From: a virus
Reading direction: 5' to 3' (one strand)
IMG/VR virus record: IMGVR_UViG_3300042521_003909
Span: 19,923 to 83,922 of that record
DNA length: 64,000 nucleotides
Shown here: in pieces, positions 1 through 8,075 of the stretch
Position numbering within the stretch: the first letter of the stretch is position 1
Layout of the letters: every line of letters starts with the position of its first letter
The notes under the pieces: model-generated
Told to the model about the DNA's origin: nothing
Seen by the model: only the letters and a program-made list of their open reading frames with translations
The model's database searches: none
Position numbers and translations under genes: made by a program

Positions 1-209
1 TTTCTATGCTCTACTGCGTTGTATATATCTGGTTCTATTGCTCGTGGCTCTAAAAGCCATAGTGCTTTTTTGCATGGCTTATTAAAACTGTTTATTCTAT
101 TAACAGAAACTATCAGGTCCGCATTATCAATATCAGAGCTAATCCAATTATGGTGCGAAAGAGCTTCAAGCTTGTAATCCCAGTCTATAAATACTTTGTA
201 TTTTTTCAT
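1..209 (-). CDS. Partial gene, possible fucosyltransferase-like glycosyltransferase
   Basis: The N-terminal 69 residues of a protein that runs off the left edge. It starts MKKYKVFIDWDYKLEAL and contains KKALWLLEPRAIEPDIYN. The LLEPRAI.P..Y stretch resembles N-terminal parts of GT10-like fucosyltransferases, but too little is present to be sure. Its ATG overlaps the stop of the upstream GT25 gene as ATGA, so it belongs to the minus-strand sugar-transfer operon. Confidence 0.5.
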   Translation of the reverse strand, partial: MKKYKVFIDWDYKLEALSHHNWISSDIDNADLIVSVNRINSFNKPCKKALWLLEPRAIEPDIYNAVEHR

Positions 210-820
210 TTTAAAAAGTCATATTTTCTATGACCGCCCTCTATGTCTGAGTAGCCTTCTCTTTGCCAAGCAAGATGGTGACAAAATCCATAGCATGATA
301 TTCTTTTTTGTATTTTGTGCAAATGTACATCCGCTGGTAGGTTAAAGATATTGCTATCAGAAAATTGTTCCATTAAAACATTAACTGCATTTTGATTTAT
401 TGCATAGCAATGAGTGGTGAATGTCTTCCTAAGTTTGTGTACGTACTCATTTATCTTTTTAGGCGGCTCATTGTGAGACCCCCCAAAGAAAAGTAAATTC
501 CAATCTTCTGGCACATGTTTGTAGTATTGTGAAAAAAGATTTTTAAAGTTTGGATGAAATTCAATATCATCTTCAAGAACTAGTACTTTTTGCAAACTTT
601 TATCATCAAACATTTTTTGATATATTTTTTTATGAGAAAGGCAGCAGCCTGCAGCTCCTTTCTTGAGCCCCTTAGTATCGGATATGGTATCGCCATCAAT
701 AGCTTCTATAAATTCAACGTTCAGTCCGTGTGTGCGGAATATTCTTTCGCATTCTGAACGACGATCTTTTCTTCTTTGCAAATTAATGCAGTATATTTTA
801 TTAAAATCTGATATGTGCAT
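206..820 (-). CDS. GT25-family glycosyltransferase
   Basis: A 204-residue protein with the GT25 (LPS-type sugar transferase) layout: N-terminal YCINLQRRKDRR, an early IDGD motif, GAAGCCLSHKKIY, and the metal-binding-type acidic motif VLVLEDDIEF near residue 80. It should transfer a sugar from a nucleotide sugar to a glycan or protein acceptor in the cytoplasm. It lies 3 nt after the next glycosyltransferase gene and overlaps the partial gene at the edge by 4 nt, so the genes are probably co-transcribed. The acceptor is unknown. Confidence 0.85.
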   Translation of the reverse strand: MHISDFNKIYCINLQRRKDRRSECERIFRTHGLNVEFIEAIDGDTISDTKGLKKGAAGCCLSHKKIYQKMFDDKSLQKVLVLEDDIEFHPNFKNLFSQYYKHVPEDWNLLFFGGSHNEPPKKINEYVHKLRKTFTTHCYAINQNAVNVLMEQFSDSNIFNLPADVHLHKIQKRISCYGFCHHLAWQREGYSDIEGGHRKYDFLK

Positions 821-823
821 ATT

Positions 824-1744
824 TTATATTTTATGAGATTCTGCTGCTATCCTATTGAGTACGGATTGTTTTTGTAACTGTAAAAAGTCTTCAAACATTC
901 TTACCAGCTTTAACTTTTCCTCATTATTTAAATGAATAAAATATTTTTGTATTTTTAAACCTTTATTCCTTACTGGTAGCGGAGTCACTTTTTCATTACT
1001 TGGATGCCATAAATGGAACATTTCTATACGTGGATTGTCACATCCTACAAACTTTTTAAATAATTCAATTTTATCCACAAAGAACTGATCTTCTATTGAG
1101 TATGCCCAGAAGTAATATGGATCAAATCCACCAACTTTATTAAATAGCTCTCTTTTAATAACTATAGATCCTCCTGGAGCTCCTGGCCTTCCAGTATGAA
1201 AAGAGTTAGGTCTTACAATTGCTTGTTCTACACTTATATGATTAGAAAATATCTCATTTGAGATCTGTTCATTTAAATAATTTACTCTTCTACCAGCAAA
1301 TGACTGGACTATATCTTTTCCATTTAAGTTATCTCTTAACTGCTTCCAGAAATGCTTTGGCATCCATAGGTCAACGTCATGAAAATGTATGTATTTTGAA
1401 TCATGTAAAAAACTTCCAATATTCATTGATAAGCATTTATTGAACAAGTCTTTGTTTTTGTTCATGAAAATATAGTCTATGTCATGTTGTATGCACATGT
1501 CTATTGCTTCTGGATTATTTGAGTGTTCAACAACAACCATTCTATGAGAATTTTCACTCTCTTGTCTACATTCATTAAAGCATTTTATAAATTGAGCAAG
1601 ATGCTTGTTTCTTCCACATACGGGAACAACTGTAAGAAAATCGTAGTAAGATCTTGGAACAGACCTATATCTTGCGTTTTCTAAACGTTCAATAATATTG
1701 CTTTTATTGCCAATAAAATTGTCTAATAAAAACTGCATGTTCAT
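824..1744 (-). CDS. Glycosyltransferase, GT2/GT7 galactosyltransferase-like
   Basis: 306 residues. The middle has KYIHFHDVDLWMP (DxD-type nucleotide-sugar site) followed by PGAPGGSIVIKRELFNKVGGFDPYYFWAYSIEDQFF, the GGF.....W..ED signature of GT2/GT7 C-terminal catalytic domains. It is upstream of the GT25 gene in the same minus-strand run. A CGATAAATA box lies a few bases before its ATG and no good Shine-Dalgarno is visible. Substrate not predictable. Confidence 0.8.
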   Translation of the reverse strand: MNMQFLLDNFIGNKSNIIERLENARYRSVPRSYYDFLTVVPVCGRNKHLAQFIKCFNECRQESENSHRMVVVEHSNNPEAIDMCIQHDIDYIFMNKNKDLFNKCLSMNIGSFLHDSKYIHFHDVDLWMPKHFWKQLRDNLNGKDIVQSFAGRRVNYLNEQISNEIFSNHISVEQAIVRPNSFHTGRPGAPGGSIVIKRELFNKVGGFDPYYFWAYSIEDQFFVDKIELFKKFVGCDNPRIEMFHLWHPSNEKVTPLPVRNKGLKIQKYFIHLNNEEKLKLVRMFEDFLQLQKQSVLNRIAAESHKI

Positions 1745-1747
1745 GTT

Positions 1748-1759
1748 TTATTTATCGTC
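1748..1759 (-). promoter_or_regulatory. CGATAWA box upstream of glycosyltransferase gene
   Basis: On the minus strand this reads GACGATAAATA, four bases before the ATG at 1744. It is one of about ten similar boxes in AT-rich intergenic gaps and resembles T4-type late promoters (TATAAATA). Role inferred. Confidence 0.35.
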
Positions 1760-1772
1760 ATTATAAAAATAA

Positions 1773-1792
1773 CCGCTGTCTTGCGACAGCGG
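1773..1792 (-). terminator. Hairpin with T-rich tail, probable terminator
   Basis: Perfect 8-bp stem (CCGCTGTC/GACAGCGG) with a 4-nt loop. On the minus strand it is followed by TTATTTTTAT, as expected for intrinsic termination after the 1868-2680 gene. A second stem (CAAGGTG/CACCTTG) lies at 1823-1846. Confidence 0.6.
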
Positions 1793-1867
1793 ATAAAAAG
1801 GGGTAATGGGGCGAAAATTGGCAAGGTGTTACGCCCATAGCACCTTGATTAGTGGAGTAGGGAAGAA

Positions 1868-2680
1868 TTAGACGTATCGTCTGTCTGGATTCTTCTTCAT
1901 GATCTCTTTGCCCATTTTGACGAGAGCGTTTTTGCTTCTCATCGCATGCACGATAGCTGGATCAACAACCGACTCCTTATGAGTCATGTATTCAACAAAT
2001 TTCCAAGGCATACCTTCAGGTATGTTGTCTTTTAATGCTCCAGTCCATTCACTTGCCCATATGTCCATGTAGTTTTTATGCATTCTTTTTTCGTAATCAA
2101 GACTGAACATATGAGACAATACCCCTATAGGGACCTCCTCTGGTAAATTAAGTCCTAATTTTGCTTGATATTGTCTGAAATTATTCACTACATATTTTGC
2201 GTGTTTGGCGAACTCTTTTTTACAAATCCAGAAACCACCATTTGTGTTGTACACCACTTTTTGAGACACTCCAAACTGTCTCCAAAGGTTGACCATATTT
2301 TCATTCTTCACGCTCCACCAGTCAGACCTTAGTGTTGTTGGGTCATTGAGCGGACTTTCCAGAAAGCTGTGCCAAACATCATTACCTATAATTTCTGAAA
2401 AATCTAGGATTGGTTTTCTGACAAAATAATGATCACTATCTATAAATACTAGCAGATCGTAATCCATTTCTGCGACCTTGACAAGATACTCAAATTTCCA
2501 ATATTGAGTTTGATCCATTTGTATCTCTTTTATCATAGCTCTTGTTTTGCAGCCATGAAGAGGCTCATCGCAGTAAACCACAATGTCATGTTCAATGCCG
2601 CAGTTCCTCATGCTTTGCACAAGAGATTGTAGCATATACCTATATTCACCCCAAGCAACAGACCAAATCAATGTTTTCAT
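1868..2680 (-). CDS. Glycosyltransferase, GT8-like
   Basis: 270 residues. The sequence MKTLIWSVAWGEYRYMLQSLVQSMRNCGI, then YDLLVFIDSDHYFVRKP (DxD motif near residue 83) and NTNGGFWICKKEFAKH, matches the general plan of GT8/GT-A transferases that use a metal-bound nucleotide sugar. The start overlaps the stop of the upstream GT4-like gene by 4 nt (ATGA), indicating coupled translation. Exact family is an inference from motifs. Confidence 0.7.
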   Translation of the reverse strand: MKTLIWSVAWGEYRYMLQSLVQSMRNCGIEHDIVVYCDEPLHGCKTRAMIKEIQMDQTQYWKFEYLVKVAEMDYDLLVFIDSDHYFVRKPILDFSEIIGNDVWHSFLESPLNDPTTLRSDWWSVKNENMVNLWRQFGVSQKVVYNTNGGFWICKKEFAKHAKYVVNNFRQYQAKLGLNLPEEVPIGVLSHMFSLDYEKRMHKNYMDIWASEWTGALKDNIPEGMPWKFVEYMTHKESVVDPAIVHAMRSKNALVKMGKEIMKKNPDRRYV

Positions 2681-3732
2681 GATTTTACCTCTATGTTTTG
2701 ACCAGCAAGGTTTAAAAGATTATCCCATTTAGCAATATATTTATTCTTGTCACACCATATATCTTTGGCGTACTCACTAGCCTTTTTGCCCATAGTCTTT
2801 CTAGTATGCGTGTCACACATATGCCTTGCTGCGTCCTTAGCCTGATCAAGATTGTCCCATAAGAATCCGCATTCATTTTCTATGATCATGTTTGGAAAGT
2901 TCCATTTGCGTGGAGCTATTACTGGTGCTCCAGTAAGCTGGCTTTCCATAATTGCCCTACTTTGATTTTCTACAAATTTAAAATTGCAGTTGTACAGAAA
3001 TACGTCAAGGTCTACGAACCACTCATGAGTTGGCATAGCGTTAGTTGCGTACAGTCTCCATTTATCATTGAATTCATACCAGCTGTAAATGGAAGATAAT
3101 GAGTCAGACCATCCTAGTATTGAATACTCACAGTTTAGCCCTTCGCAAACTTGGTCATAAAAAATAGGAAAGTTATCGCCAAATTTCATTACGTCATCTC
3201 TGGAAACTTTTCCAAACACTGTTTTATTTCTTAAGGGTCTGTCTATATACTTCCACATATCAGCTTCAAAGTAATTTTCTAATACAAATGTTTTTTGAAG
3301 ACGATTTTGATTTGCTACTTCTTTATGCATCACAGACCTATGAAAGGGTGATGTGTATAGTACAACGTCTACTTGATTTTTCTTTATGGCGCTCAATTCC
3401 TCTGGAGTATGCCACATCATATCATTAGACCACATGAATTTTAGACCAGATTCTTTTATGAAATTTATTCTTTGAAAATCAGCAAAAACACGGAAATTGC
3501 AATTGGAGTAGGCAAAACCTGTTAATTTTTTTGGCAAGCTTGACATCATGCAATATTTTATGCCAAGTTTATCTAAAAAGTCTGTATTATGCTTTTCTCT
3601 CAGTCTAAATTCATCATTGGGAATACATGTAATATTATGAGTATCTTTTAATAAAACGAGCAATTCTTTCAGTCTTGTGTCTGCTCCACCAAGATCTGAT
3701 ATCCATTGAAATACATATAGGTTTTCTTTCAT
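2677..3732 (-). CDS. Glycosyltransferase family 1/4-like (GT-B fold)
   Basis: 351 residues. The C-terminal half has the GT-B nucleotide-sugar region, FLYNCNFKFVENQSRAIMESQLTGAPVIAPRKWNFPNMIIE.ECGFLW, in which an E...E pair and a GAPVI motif are typical of GT1/GT4 enzymes. It heads the minus-strand glycan operon. The start is preceded by a CCGATAAAT box at 3738-3748, and 53 nt separate it from a divergent plus-strand gene. Confidence 0.75.
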   Translation of the reverse strand: MKENLYVFQWISDLGGADTRLKELLVLLKDTHNITCIPNDEFRLREKHNTDFLDKLGIKYCMMSSLPKKLTGFAYSNCNFRVFADFQRINFIKESGLKFMWSNDMMWHTPEELSAIKKNQVDVVLYTSPFHRSVMHKEVANQNRLQKTFVLENYFEADMWKYIDRPLRNKTVFGKVSRDDVMKFGDNFPIFYDQVCEGLNCEYSILGWSDSLSSIYSWYEFNDKWRLYATNAMPTHEWFVDLDVFLYNCNFKFVENQSRAIMESQLTGAPVIAPRKWNFPNMIIENECGFLWDNLDQAKDAARHMCDTHTRKTMGKKASEYAKDIWCDKNKYIAKWDNLLNLAGQNIEVKS

Positions 3733-3737
3733 GTATC

Positions 3738-3748
3738 ATTTATCGGTT
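3738..3748 (-). promoter_or_regulatory. CGATAWA box
   Basis: Minus-strand AACCGATAAAT, seven bases before the ATG at 3732. Same box family as at 1748, 5578, 5931, 8049, 9665, 13499, 27714 and 31785. Inferred late-type promoter. Confidence 0.35.
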
Positions 3749-3785
3749 AAAAAGTAAATCTGCTGATTAGACGAAGAACTATTAT

Positions 3786-4448
3786 ATGGAAAATACAGTA
3801 ACATTTACAACTACAGCGATGGCTAGACCGGAGATACTTGAACAAACATATTATAATTTTCAAATATGCTTGAATATAAACATGAAAGATTTTGATTTAC
3901 GAATAAATGTTGACCCATTGCCAAAAATAAATAAAGTTGATGAAGTAGTAAATGTAGCAAAGAAATTCTTTAAAAATGTTGACTATAACATATCAAAAGA
4001 TGCCAATTTTCCTAGCGCAATCAAGTGGTGTTGGATGGACTTGCACACTAAATACACTTTTCACTTGGAAGACGATTGGGAGTTAACAAGGGGTATACCG
4101 CTCTATGAATTAGTAAAAATGCTTGAGAGCAATAAAGATATTAATCAAGTTTTACTAAGACCGTATCTTGAAACACATAAAGTAAGTTTAGTTCCTGGAT
4201 TAATAAGAAGTGATGTCGCAATGTATTTAAGTAGGCATATGTTGCTTAATAAAAATCCAGAAAAACAAATTCATTCAAATGAGCATACAGGAAAAGACGG
4301 AGATCCTGGCTTTGACGCCAATAAAGTCATAGTATATCCAGAAGATGTGTGCCTAAGGGACATCGGAAGAGTTTGGATGAAATCTCAATCTGTAATCAGG
4401 CCTGGCCCAGACTTCGTAAAATGGGAAAAGAAAAAAGATATTTACTGA
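3786..4448 (+). CDS. Putative GT-A glycosyltransferase
   Basis: 220 residues beginning MENTVTFTTTAMARPEILEQTYYNF, with YTFHLEDDWELTRG near residue 95. The acidic LEDDWE motif and the N-terminal strand-turn (multiple partners, RPE) fit a small GT2-like transferase. It is the only plus-strand gene in the sugar block, converges on purA, and the two overlap by 7 nt tail to tail. Function is inferred from context and one motif. Confidence 0.55.
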   Translation: MENTVTFTTTAMARPEILEQTYYNFQICLNINMKDFDLRINVDPLPKINKVDEVVNVAKKFFKNVDYNISKDANFPSAIKWCWMDLHTKYTFHLEDDWELTRGIPLYELVKMLESNKDINQVLLRPYLETHKVSLVPGLIRSDVAMYLSRHMLLNKNPEKQIHSNEHTGKDGDPGFDANKVIVYPEDVCLRDIGRVWMKSQSVIRPGPDFVKWEKKKDIY

Positions 4449-5452
4449 GCCATTTCGGGTGTAGCTACATTTTCCTTATGACCAGAAAACTGAATATTGA
4501 CAATATCAGTATTGTCTCTAATAACGTCATCTAAAAATCTCTGCATCTCATAAAGACTTGAGAATTCAACAAGTTTATTTTCAAACTTTAGTTTAAAAGT
4601 TCCAACAGCTTGCAGTATATCGCATTTATTAATGACTAGATCTGTGCATCCAGATATCTTAATTGACTCCATAAGCTTGTCAACGTTTAGCCAATTCACC
4701 ATTCTTTTTCTTCCGGTAGTAGATCCAAATTCTTCTCCTATTGTGATTATCTTATTTAAAGTTTCATCATCCCAAAGAGATTCTGGGAATAGGGGGTCAA
4801 CTCCGCTTTTAGTGTCATAAATTTTAGCAACACCAATCAGTCTGCGTATTTTTTGAGGAGAGAAGCCAAGCGAGCAAGCACCATATGGCATAGTGGTACT
4901 ACTTGTGACAAACGGATAGCAGCCATGGTCTATGTCGAGCCAAACACTCTGTGCCCCTTCGCAAAGTACCTTTCCCTCTAATTTTCCATCCCATAAGTAC
5001 TCGCTCGGAAATAAGTCTTTTGCCCTGATCCCCTTGCGAAGCATTTTATCTGCATAGCATGGAGCAATTCCCTGTCCAGTTGTTCCCAATCCTTTTTTTA
5101 AGTTATTTACATCAAACTGAATGTGTTCTTCAGTTATAATATGCGCATTAGGAGATACTTTTACTAAAGAAGTGTCAAAACCAGATGCCTTTAAGTATTC
5201 AATTTCTTCAAAAAACTTTTTCACATTTACTACACAACCTGGGCCTATAATGCACTTTTTACCTTTAAAAATACCAGAAGGTATCATGTGTGTTTTGTAT
5301 TTTTTGTCATTTAAATATACTGTATGTCCAGCATTTGGCCCACCATTCCATCTGCAAACATAGTCATACTTTTCAGCAAGTGCGTTTGCAATTTTTCCCT
5401 TACCTTCATCGCCCCAAGAAAGTCCGTAAATAACATCAACAAATTTGATCAT
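4442..5452 (-). CDS. purA: Adenylosuccinate synthetase, short form
   Basis: 336 residues. It makes adenylosuccinate from IMP, GTP and aspartate in AMP synthesis. Visible family motifs: SWGDEGKGK near residue 13 (the GDEGKGK nucleotide loop with the catalytic Asp kept), GPNAGHTVY with the catalytic His, GTTGQGIAPCYADK, DIDHGCYPFVTSS, and FGSTTGRKRMVNWL (Arg loop). It is about 90 residues shorter than bacterial PurA (about 430), like archaeal and phage forms. Phage PurZ, the diaminopurine enzyme, is reported to lack this Asp, so a normal PurA role is favoured. It overlaps the small membrane-protein gene by ATGA. Confidence 0.9.
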   Translation of the reverse strand: MIKFVDVIYGLSWGDEGKGKIANALAEKYDYVCRWNGGPNAGHTVYLNDKKYKTHMIPSGIFKGKKCIIGPGCVVNVKKFFEEIEYLKASGFDTSLVKVSPNAHIITEEHIQFDVNNLKKGLGTTGQGIAPCYADKMLRKGIRAKDLFPSEYLWDGKLEGKVLCEGAQSVWLDIDHGCYPFVTSSTTMPYGACSLGFSPQKIRRLIGVAKIYDTKSGVDPLFPESLWDDETLNKIITIGEEFGSTTGRKRMVNWLNVDKLMESIKISGCTDLVINKCDILQAVGTFKLKFENKLVEFSSLYEMQRFLDDVIRDNTDIVNIQFSGHKENVATPEMAQ

Positions 5453-5556
5453 CTGATACCTTTCTTAAAAAGTTTATAAATAAATTTAAAAGACATGTGT
5501 CCAATTGCGAAAGCAACCGCAAGAACTGTTAGCATTGTCCAAGTATTTTCACTCAT
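5449..5556 (-). CDS. Small single-pass membrane protein
   Basis: 35 residues, MSENTWTMLTVLAVAFAIGH followed by a short basic tail ending KLFKKGIR. One hydrophobic segment covers residues 7-20. It is directly upstream of purA with a 4-nt ATGA overlap. No recognised family. Confidence 0.6.
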   Translation of the reverse strand: MSENTWTMLTVLAVAFAIGHMSFKFIYKLFKKGIR

Positions 5557-5577
5557 ATATTTTCTACTTTTACTTTC

Positions 5578-5590
5578 TTTATTATCGACT
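5578..5590 (-). promoter_or_regulatory. CGATAWA box
   Basis: Minus-strand AGTCGATAATAAA, about 20 bases before the start of the small membrane protein/purA pair. Inferred promoter of that unit. Confidence 0.35.
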
Positions 5591-5594
5591 TAAT

Positions 5595-5676
5595 GCGAGC
5601 GGAGGGATTCGAACCTTCGTAGACAAATGTCAGCAGATTTACAGTCTGCCCTCGTTGACCGCTTGAGTACACTCGC
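5595..5676 (-). tRNA. tRNA-Tyr (GTA)
   Basis: Full class II cloverleaf on the minus strand: acceptor GCGAGTG/CGCTCGC, anticodon loop CTGTAAA with GTA, long variable arm, and T loop TTCGAAT. CCA is not encoded. Last gene of a four-tRNA array. Confidence 0.9.
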
Positions 5677-5680
5677 AAAA

Positions 5681-5751
5681 GCCACCTGTGGGATTTGAAC
5701 CCACAACCTCTGCTTTACAAAAGCAAGGCTCTACCGTTGAGCTAAAGTGGC
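5681..5751 (-). tRNA. tRNA-Thr (TGT)
   Basis: Acceptor GCCACTT/AGGTGGC, anticodon loop TTTGTAA giving TGT, T arm TGTGGGTTCAAATCCCACA. Four bases from tRNA-Tyr, so probably one precursor. Confidence 0.9.
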
Positions 5752-5759
5752 ATTCAAAC

Positions 5760-5831
5760 TCCTCCGACTGGACTCGAACCAGTGACCCGGGAGTTAACAG
5801 CTCCCTGCTCTACCAACTGAGCTACAGAGGA
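5760..5831 (-). tRNA. tRNA-Asn (GTT)
   Basis: Acceptor TCCTCTG/CGGAGGA, anticodon stem GGGAG/CTCCC with loop CTGTTAA (GTT), canonical T loop TTCGAGT. Minus strand, part of the same array. Confidence 0.9.
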
Positions 5832-5836
5832 ATAAC

Positions 5837-5925
5837 GGATAGAGAGGGATTCGAACCCCCGGATGACTTCTTGAGCCATCGGCGGTTTAGTAAACCGCAG
5901 CCTTAAACCACTCGGCCATCTATCC
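5837..5925 (-). tRNA. tRNA-Ser with anticodon ACT
   Basis: 89-nt class II tRNA: acceptor GGATAGA/TCTATCC, D arm GCCGAGTGG, long variable arm and T loop TTCGAAT mark a serine tRNA. The 17-nt anticodon hairpin GCGGTTTACTAAACCGC centres on ACT. Serine tRNAs for AGY codons normally carry GCT, so A at position 34 is unusual. First gene of the array, preceded by a GCCGATATAAAA box. Confidence 0.85.
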
Positions 5926-5930
5926 ATGAA

Positions 5931-5944
5931 TTTTATATCGGCAC
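5931..5944 (-). promoter_or_regulatory. CGATAWA box before tRNA array
   Basis: Minus-strand GTGCCGATATAAAA ends 5 nt before the tRNA-Ser 5' end. It is the best-placed member of the box family, since there is no coding sequence in between. Confidence 0.4.
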
Positions 5945-5951
5945 TGGATCT

Positions 5952-6479
5952 TCACATGCCTGGTGGATTATAGGTTTGTTCGTATTCTTTTTTTGCAATC
6001 CTGTAATAAGCGCCTTCGCCCTCTTTTACAAGATAGTCTCCTGGCTTAAGAACCATGTCTTCTCCCCAAGAAGCTTTAAAGGTAATTGGTTCTGTTCCTA
6101 AATATTCAGCTACCATTCTAGGAGATTGTTCTGGAGTTACATCTTCCCCCATATTACCTTCATACATCTTTGAAAACTTTGAGGACTTTATAACATATTT
6201 TTCCGAACTTGGGCCACTCATTATGACATCGCCATCTTTAGCGGTGTTTTCTGTTTCTTTTCCGTCAGAAGTCATTGTCACTACTCTTAAATCTTCCTTA
6301 TCATTTACTCCATAACTCATTGGAGGCATGCTTTCTATATTGCCGCCAATGATTTTAAAGAAAGAGTATCTTCTTGCTTGTTTGTGAGTAGGTAGAAATT
6401 TCAAGCTTGATGCTACGTCTTCAATCCCATGCGAATTTCTACCTTGATCTTCTGATTGCGATATTTTGTACCAGTTCAT
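5952..6479 (-). CDS. Hypothetical protein, MNWYKIS N-terminus
   Basis: 175 residues starting MNWYKISQSEDQG, a start shared in style with the 26048 gene (MNWYSITKLADS). The C-terminal half has MVLKPGDYLVKEGEGAYYRIAKKEYEQTY, a small beta-rich segment repeated in looser form around DGDVIMSGPSSEKYVIKSSKF. No catalytic motif was recognised. It has a good RBS region (TAGGAGAAAA) before the ATG. Confidence 0.6.
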   Translation of the reverse strand: MNWYKISQSEDQGRNSHGIEDVASSLKFLPTHKQARRYSFFKIIGGNIESMPPMSYGVNDKEDLRVVTMTSDGKETENTAKDGDVIMSGPSSEKYVIKSSKFSKMYEGNMGEDVTPEQSPRMVAEYLGTEPITFKASWGEDMVLKPGDYLVKEGEGAYYRIAKKEYEQTYNPPGM

Positions 6480-6580
6480 TTTTTCTCCTATTGTGTAAAA
6501 TTATTTACAAAAATAACTACTCCTGTACCTTGCTTGTATTTTATACGTTATATATTTCCGAAATAATGCTTGGAGGATTC

Positions 6581-6784
6581 ATGAAGAATTTTAAAATCTA
6601 CTATACAGTTGCCACTATCACCAGTTTAATATTGCTTACTTTAAAAGTATTTAACTTTTGCGAAATAGGATGGTCTTGGATTTTGTTGCCAGTTGCCGCA
6701 CCGCTATTACTTCTTATTGCAGCAGCTGCCTTTGCGATTTGCATAGCAATTTGCATGGCTTGTTTGTTTTTGCTTTTGAAATAG
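6581..6784 (+). CDS. Small two-helix membrane protein
   Basis: 67 residues. The ATG at 6581 is set by GGAGG at 6572-6576. Two hydrophobic stretches (about residues 7-22 and 32-66, alanine/isoleucine-rich) suggest a hairpin inner-membrane protein. No family recognised. Confidence 0.6.
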   Translation: MKNFKIYYTVATITSLILLTLKVFNFCEIGWSWILLPVAAPLLLLIAAAAFAICIAICMACLFLLLK

Positions 6785-6826
6785 TATATCGGCAGGATAT
6801 GTTTGATATTTATAGAATTTAAAATT

Positions 6827-7318
6827 ATGAAATTTAAATTTAACAAGATAGATTGGTTGCAAGTGGGGATTAACACTGGTTGGCTAAAAAAAGCTGACGT
6901 AAGTGCAGAAGATCAAGAGTTAATATCTCAAATATCGAATGCTCCACCTTACAGCGCAAAGCAGCCTTCTGATGCTCTCATAAGAGATGCATATCTTGTC
7001 CTTCAAGACGCAATAGATAGACTGTTGCATATATCCAATCAGTTTTACCAATTTTCAGATAGTGTCAGAGATTCAGAAGATGACGTGCTGGCGTTGACTA
7101 ATTTTTTAGAAGAAGACTATACGCATGTAATGCAAGAATATCCAAATAAGCCAGTTCGTTTTGCCCAAGAGATGATTAATGTTGCGAATCAGGCACTCAG
7201 TCACCTTGATATGCTTACGGATGCCATGAAGCGCCAAAACTTAAAAACAAGTTCTTTGATTAATGATATTCGTAAAGATCTCATATTTGGTCGTAGAATT
7301 TTAGAAAGCATTACTTAA
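6827..7318 (+). CDS. Hypothetical helical protein
   Basis: 163 residues from the ATG at 6827 (the frame is open further upstream, but only with a TTG start). It begins MKFKFNKIDWLQVGINTGWLKKADV. The W..IG...GW pattern recurs at the C-terminus of the 8076 protein (KEAWFEIGLKAGWI), suggesting a shared small motif. The rest is predicted helical. It abuts the convergent metallopeptidase gene. Confidence 0.55.
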   Translation: MKFKFNKIDWLQVGINTGWLKKADVSAEDQELISQISNAPPYSAKQPSDALIRDAYLVLQDAIDRLLHISNQFYQFSDSVRDSEDDVLALTNFLEEDYTHVMQEYPNKPVRFAQEMINVANQALSHLDMLTDAMKRQNLKTSSLINDIRKDLIFGRRILESIT

Positions 7319-7945
7319 TTATTTAAGATATCCAGCAAGTGCTTTATGGATCTTGTCTGGAATTCTCTTATGAGTGTGAACTCTAAAATTATCAGGCATC
7401 AATGACAGTATATATTTGCTTGCCATTGGGTCTCTTCTAAAAGCCCAAAACTTTTGTTCTTCTTCCATTATCCAATGCGAATATATGTATACATTTGCTC
7501 TTCTAGCATAACCATGAAGGTTTATTGGTAGCTTAAACTTTTTAGCTATTCTGCAGGCCTTTATCTCGCAGTCTCTTTCCATTTCTCTCACGATATTAAA
7601 TGCGTTTTCAAGTCTTTTCTTTTGTATCTTTTCTCTAGAAAACCACTTGTCTACATATATTAATGCAGAGTCTGATTTCTTATATATTTTAGACTTTTCA
7701 AGCCATTGTAAAAAATGGCCGTATTCATGAACTAAAGCCTCAAGCCACAGATTGTTCTTTTTTGCTACTCTAATTACTCTTTCTTGTTCAGAGAAGTAAG
7801 CACTGCTTGTATAGCCTCCGCAGTGCACCGTATATCCCTGACCCCATATTAGAGTCATTTTGTATTCTTGCAAATGTTTTTTAACGTGCTTAATAAATCT
7901 TTTTACGGACTTATATCTTGCTAAGTGCTCACTTGTTTTTAGCAT
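7319..7945 (-). CDS. Putative zinc metallopeptidase (HExxH)
   Basis: 208 residues with ALVHEYGHFLQWLEK near residue 94, a HExxH zinc site in a helix, and a downstream MERDCEIKACRIAKK that could supply the third ligand. This matches the general plan of small phage-encoded putative metallopeptidases and SprT-like proteins. The start has a strong GGGAGGAG ribosome site. Substrate unknown; it may process virion or host proteins. Confidence 0.65.
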   Translation of the reverse strand: MLKTSEHLARYKSVKRFIKHVKKHLQEYKMTLIWGQGYTVHCGGYTSSAYFSEQERVIRVAKKNNLWLEALVHEYGHFLQWLEKSKIYKKSDSALIYVDKWFSREKIQKKRLENAFNIVREMERDCEIKACRIAKKFKLPINLHGYARRANVYIYSHWIMEEEQKFWAFRRDPMASKYILSLMPDNFRVHTHKRIPDKIHKALAGYLK

Positions 7946-8048
7946 ACAAACTCCTCCCTGCTTATATGTCGATTAAAGCGTGCCCGAAGCAGCTGTTATT
8001 ATTTCTCTTTTAAGCAATCTTTCACCTTGAGGAGGAATATGTAAAAAC

Positions 8049-8059
8049 ATCGATAAATT
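8049..8059 (+). promoter_or_regulatory. CGATAWA box
   Basis: ATCGATAAATT, 16 nt before the ATG of the 8076 gene; member of the AT-region box family. Confidence 0.3.
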
Positions 8060-8075
8060 AAAAAATAGAGTTTTT

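Noticed and set aside
4442-5452. PurZ (diaminopurine synthesis)
   Set aside because: The catalytic Asp in GDEGKGK is present, and no DatZ/MazZ-type partner gene is seen in the window.
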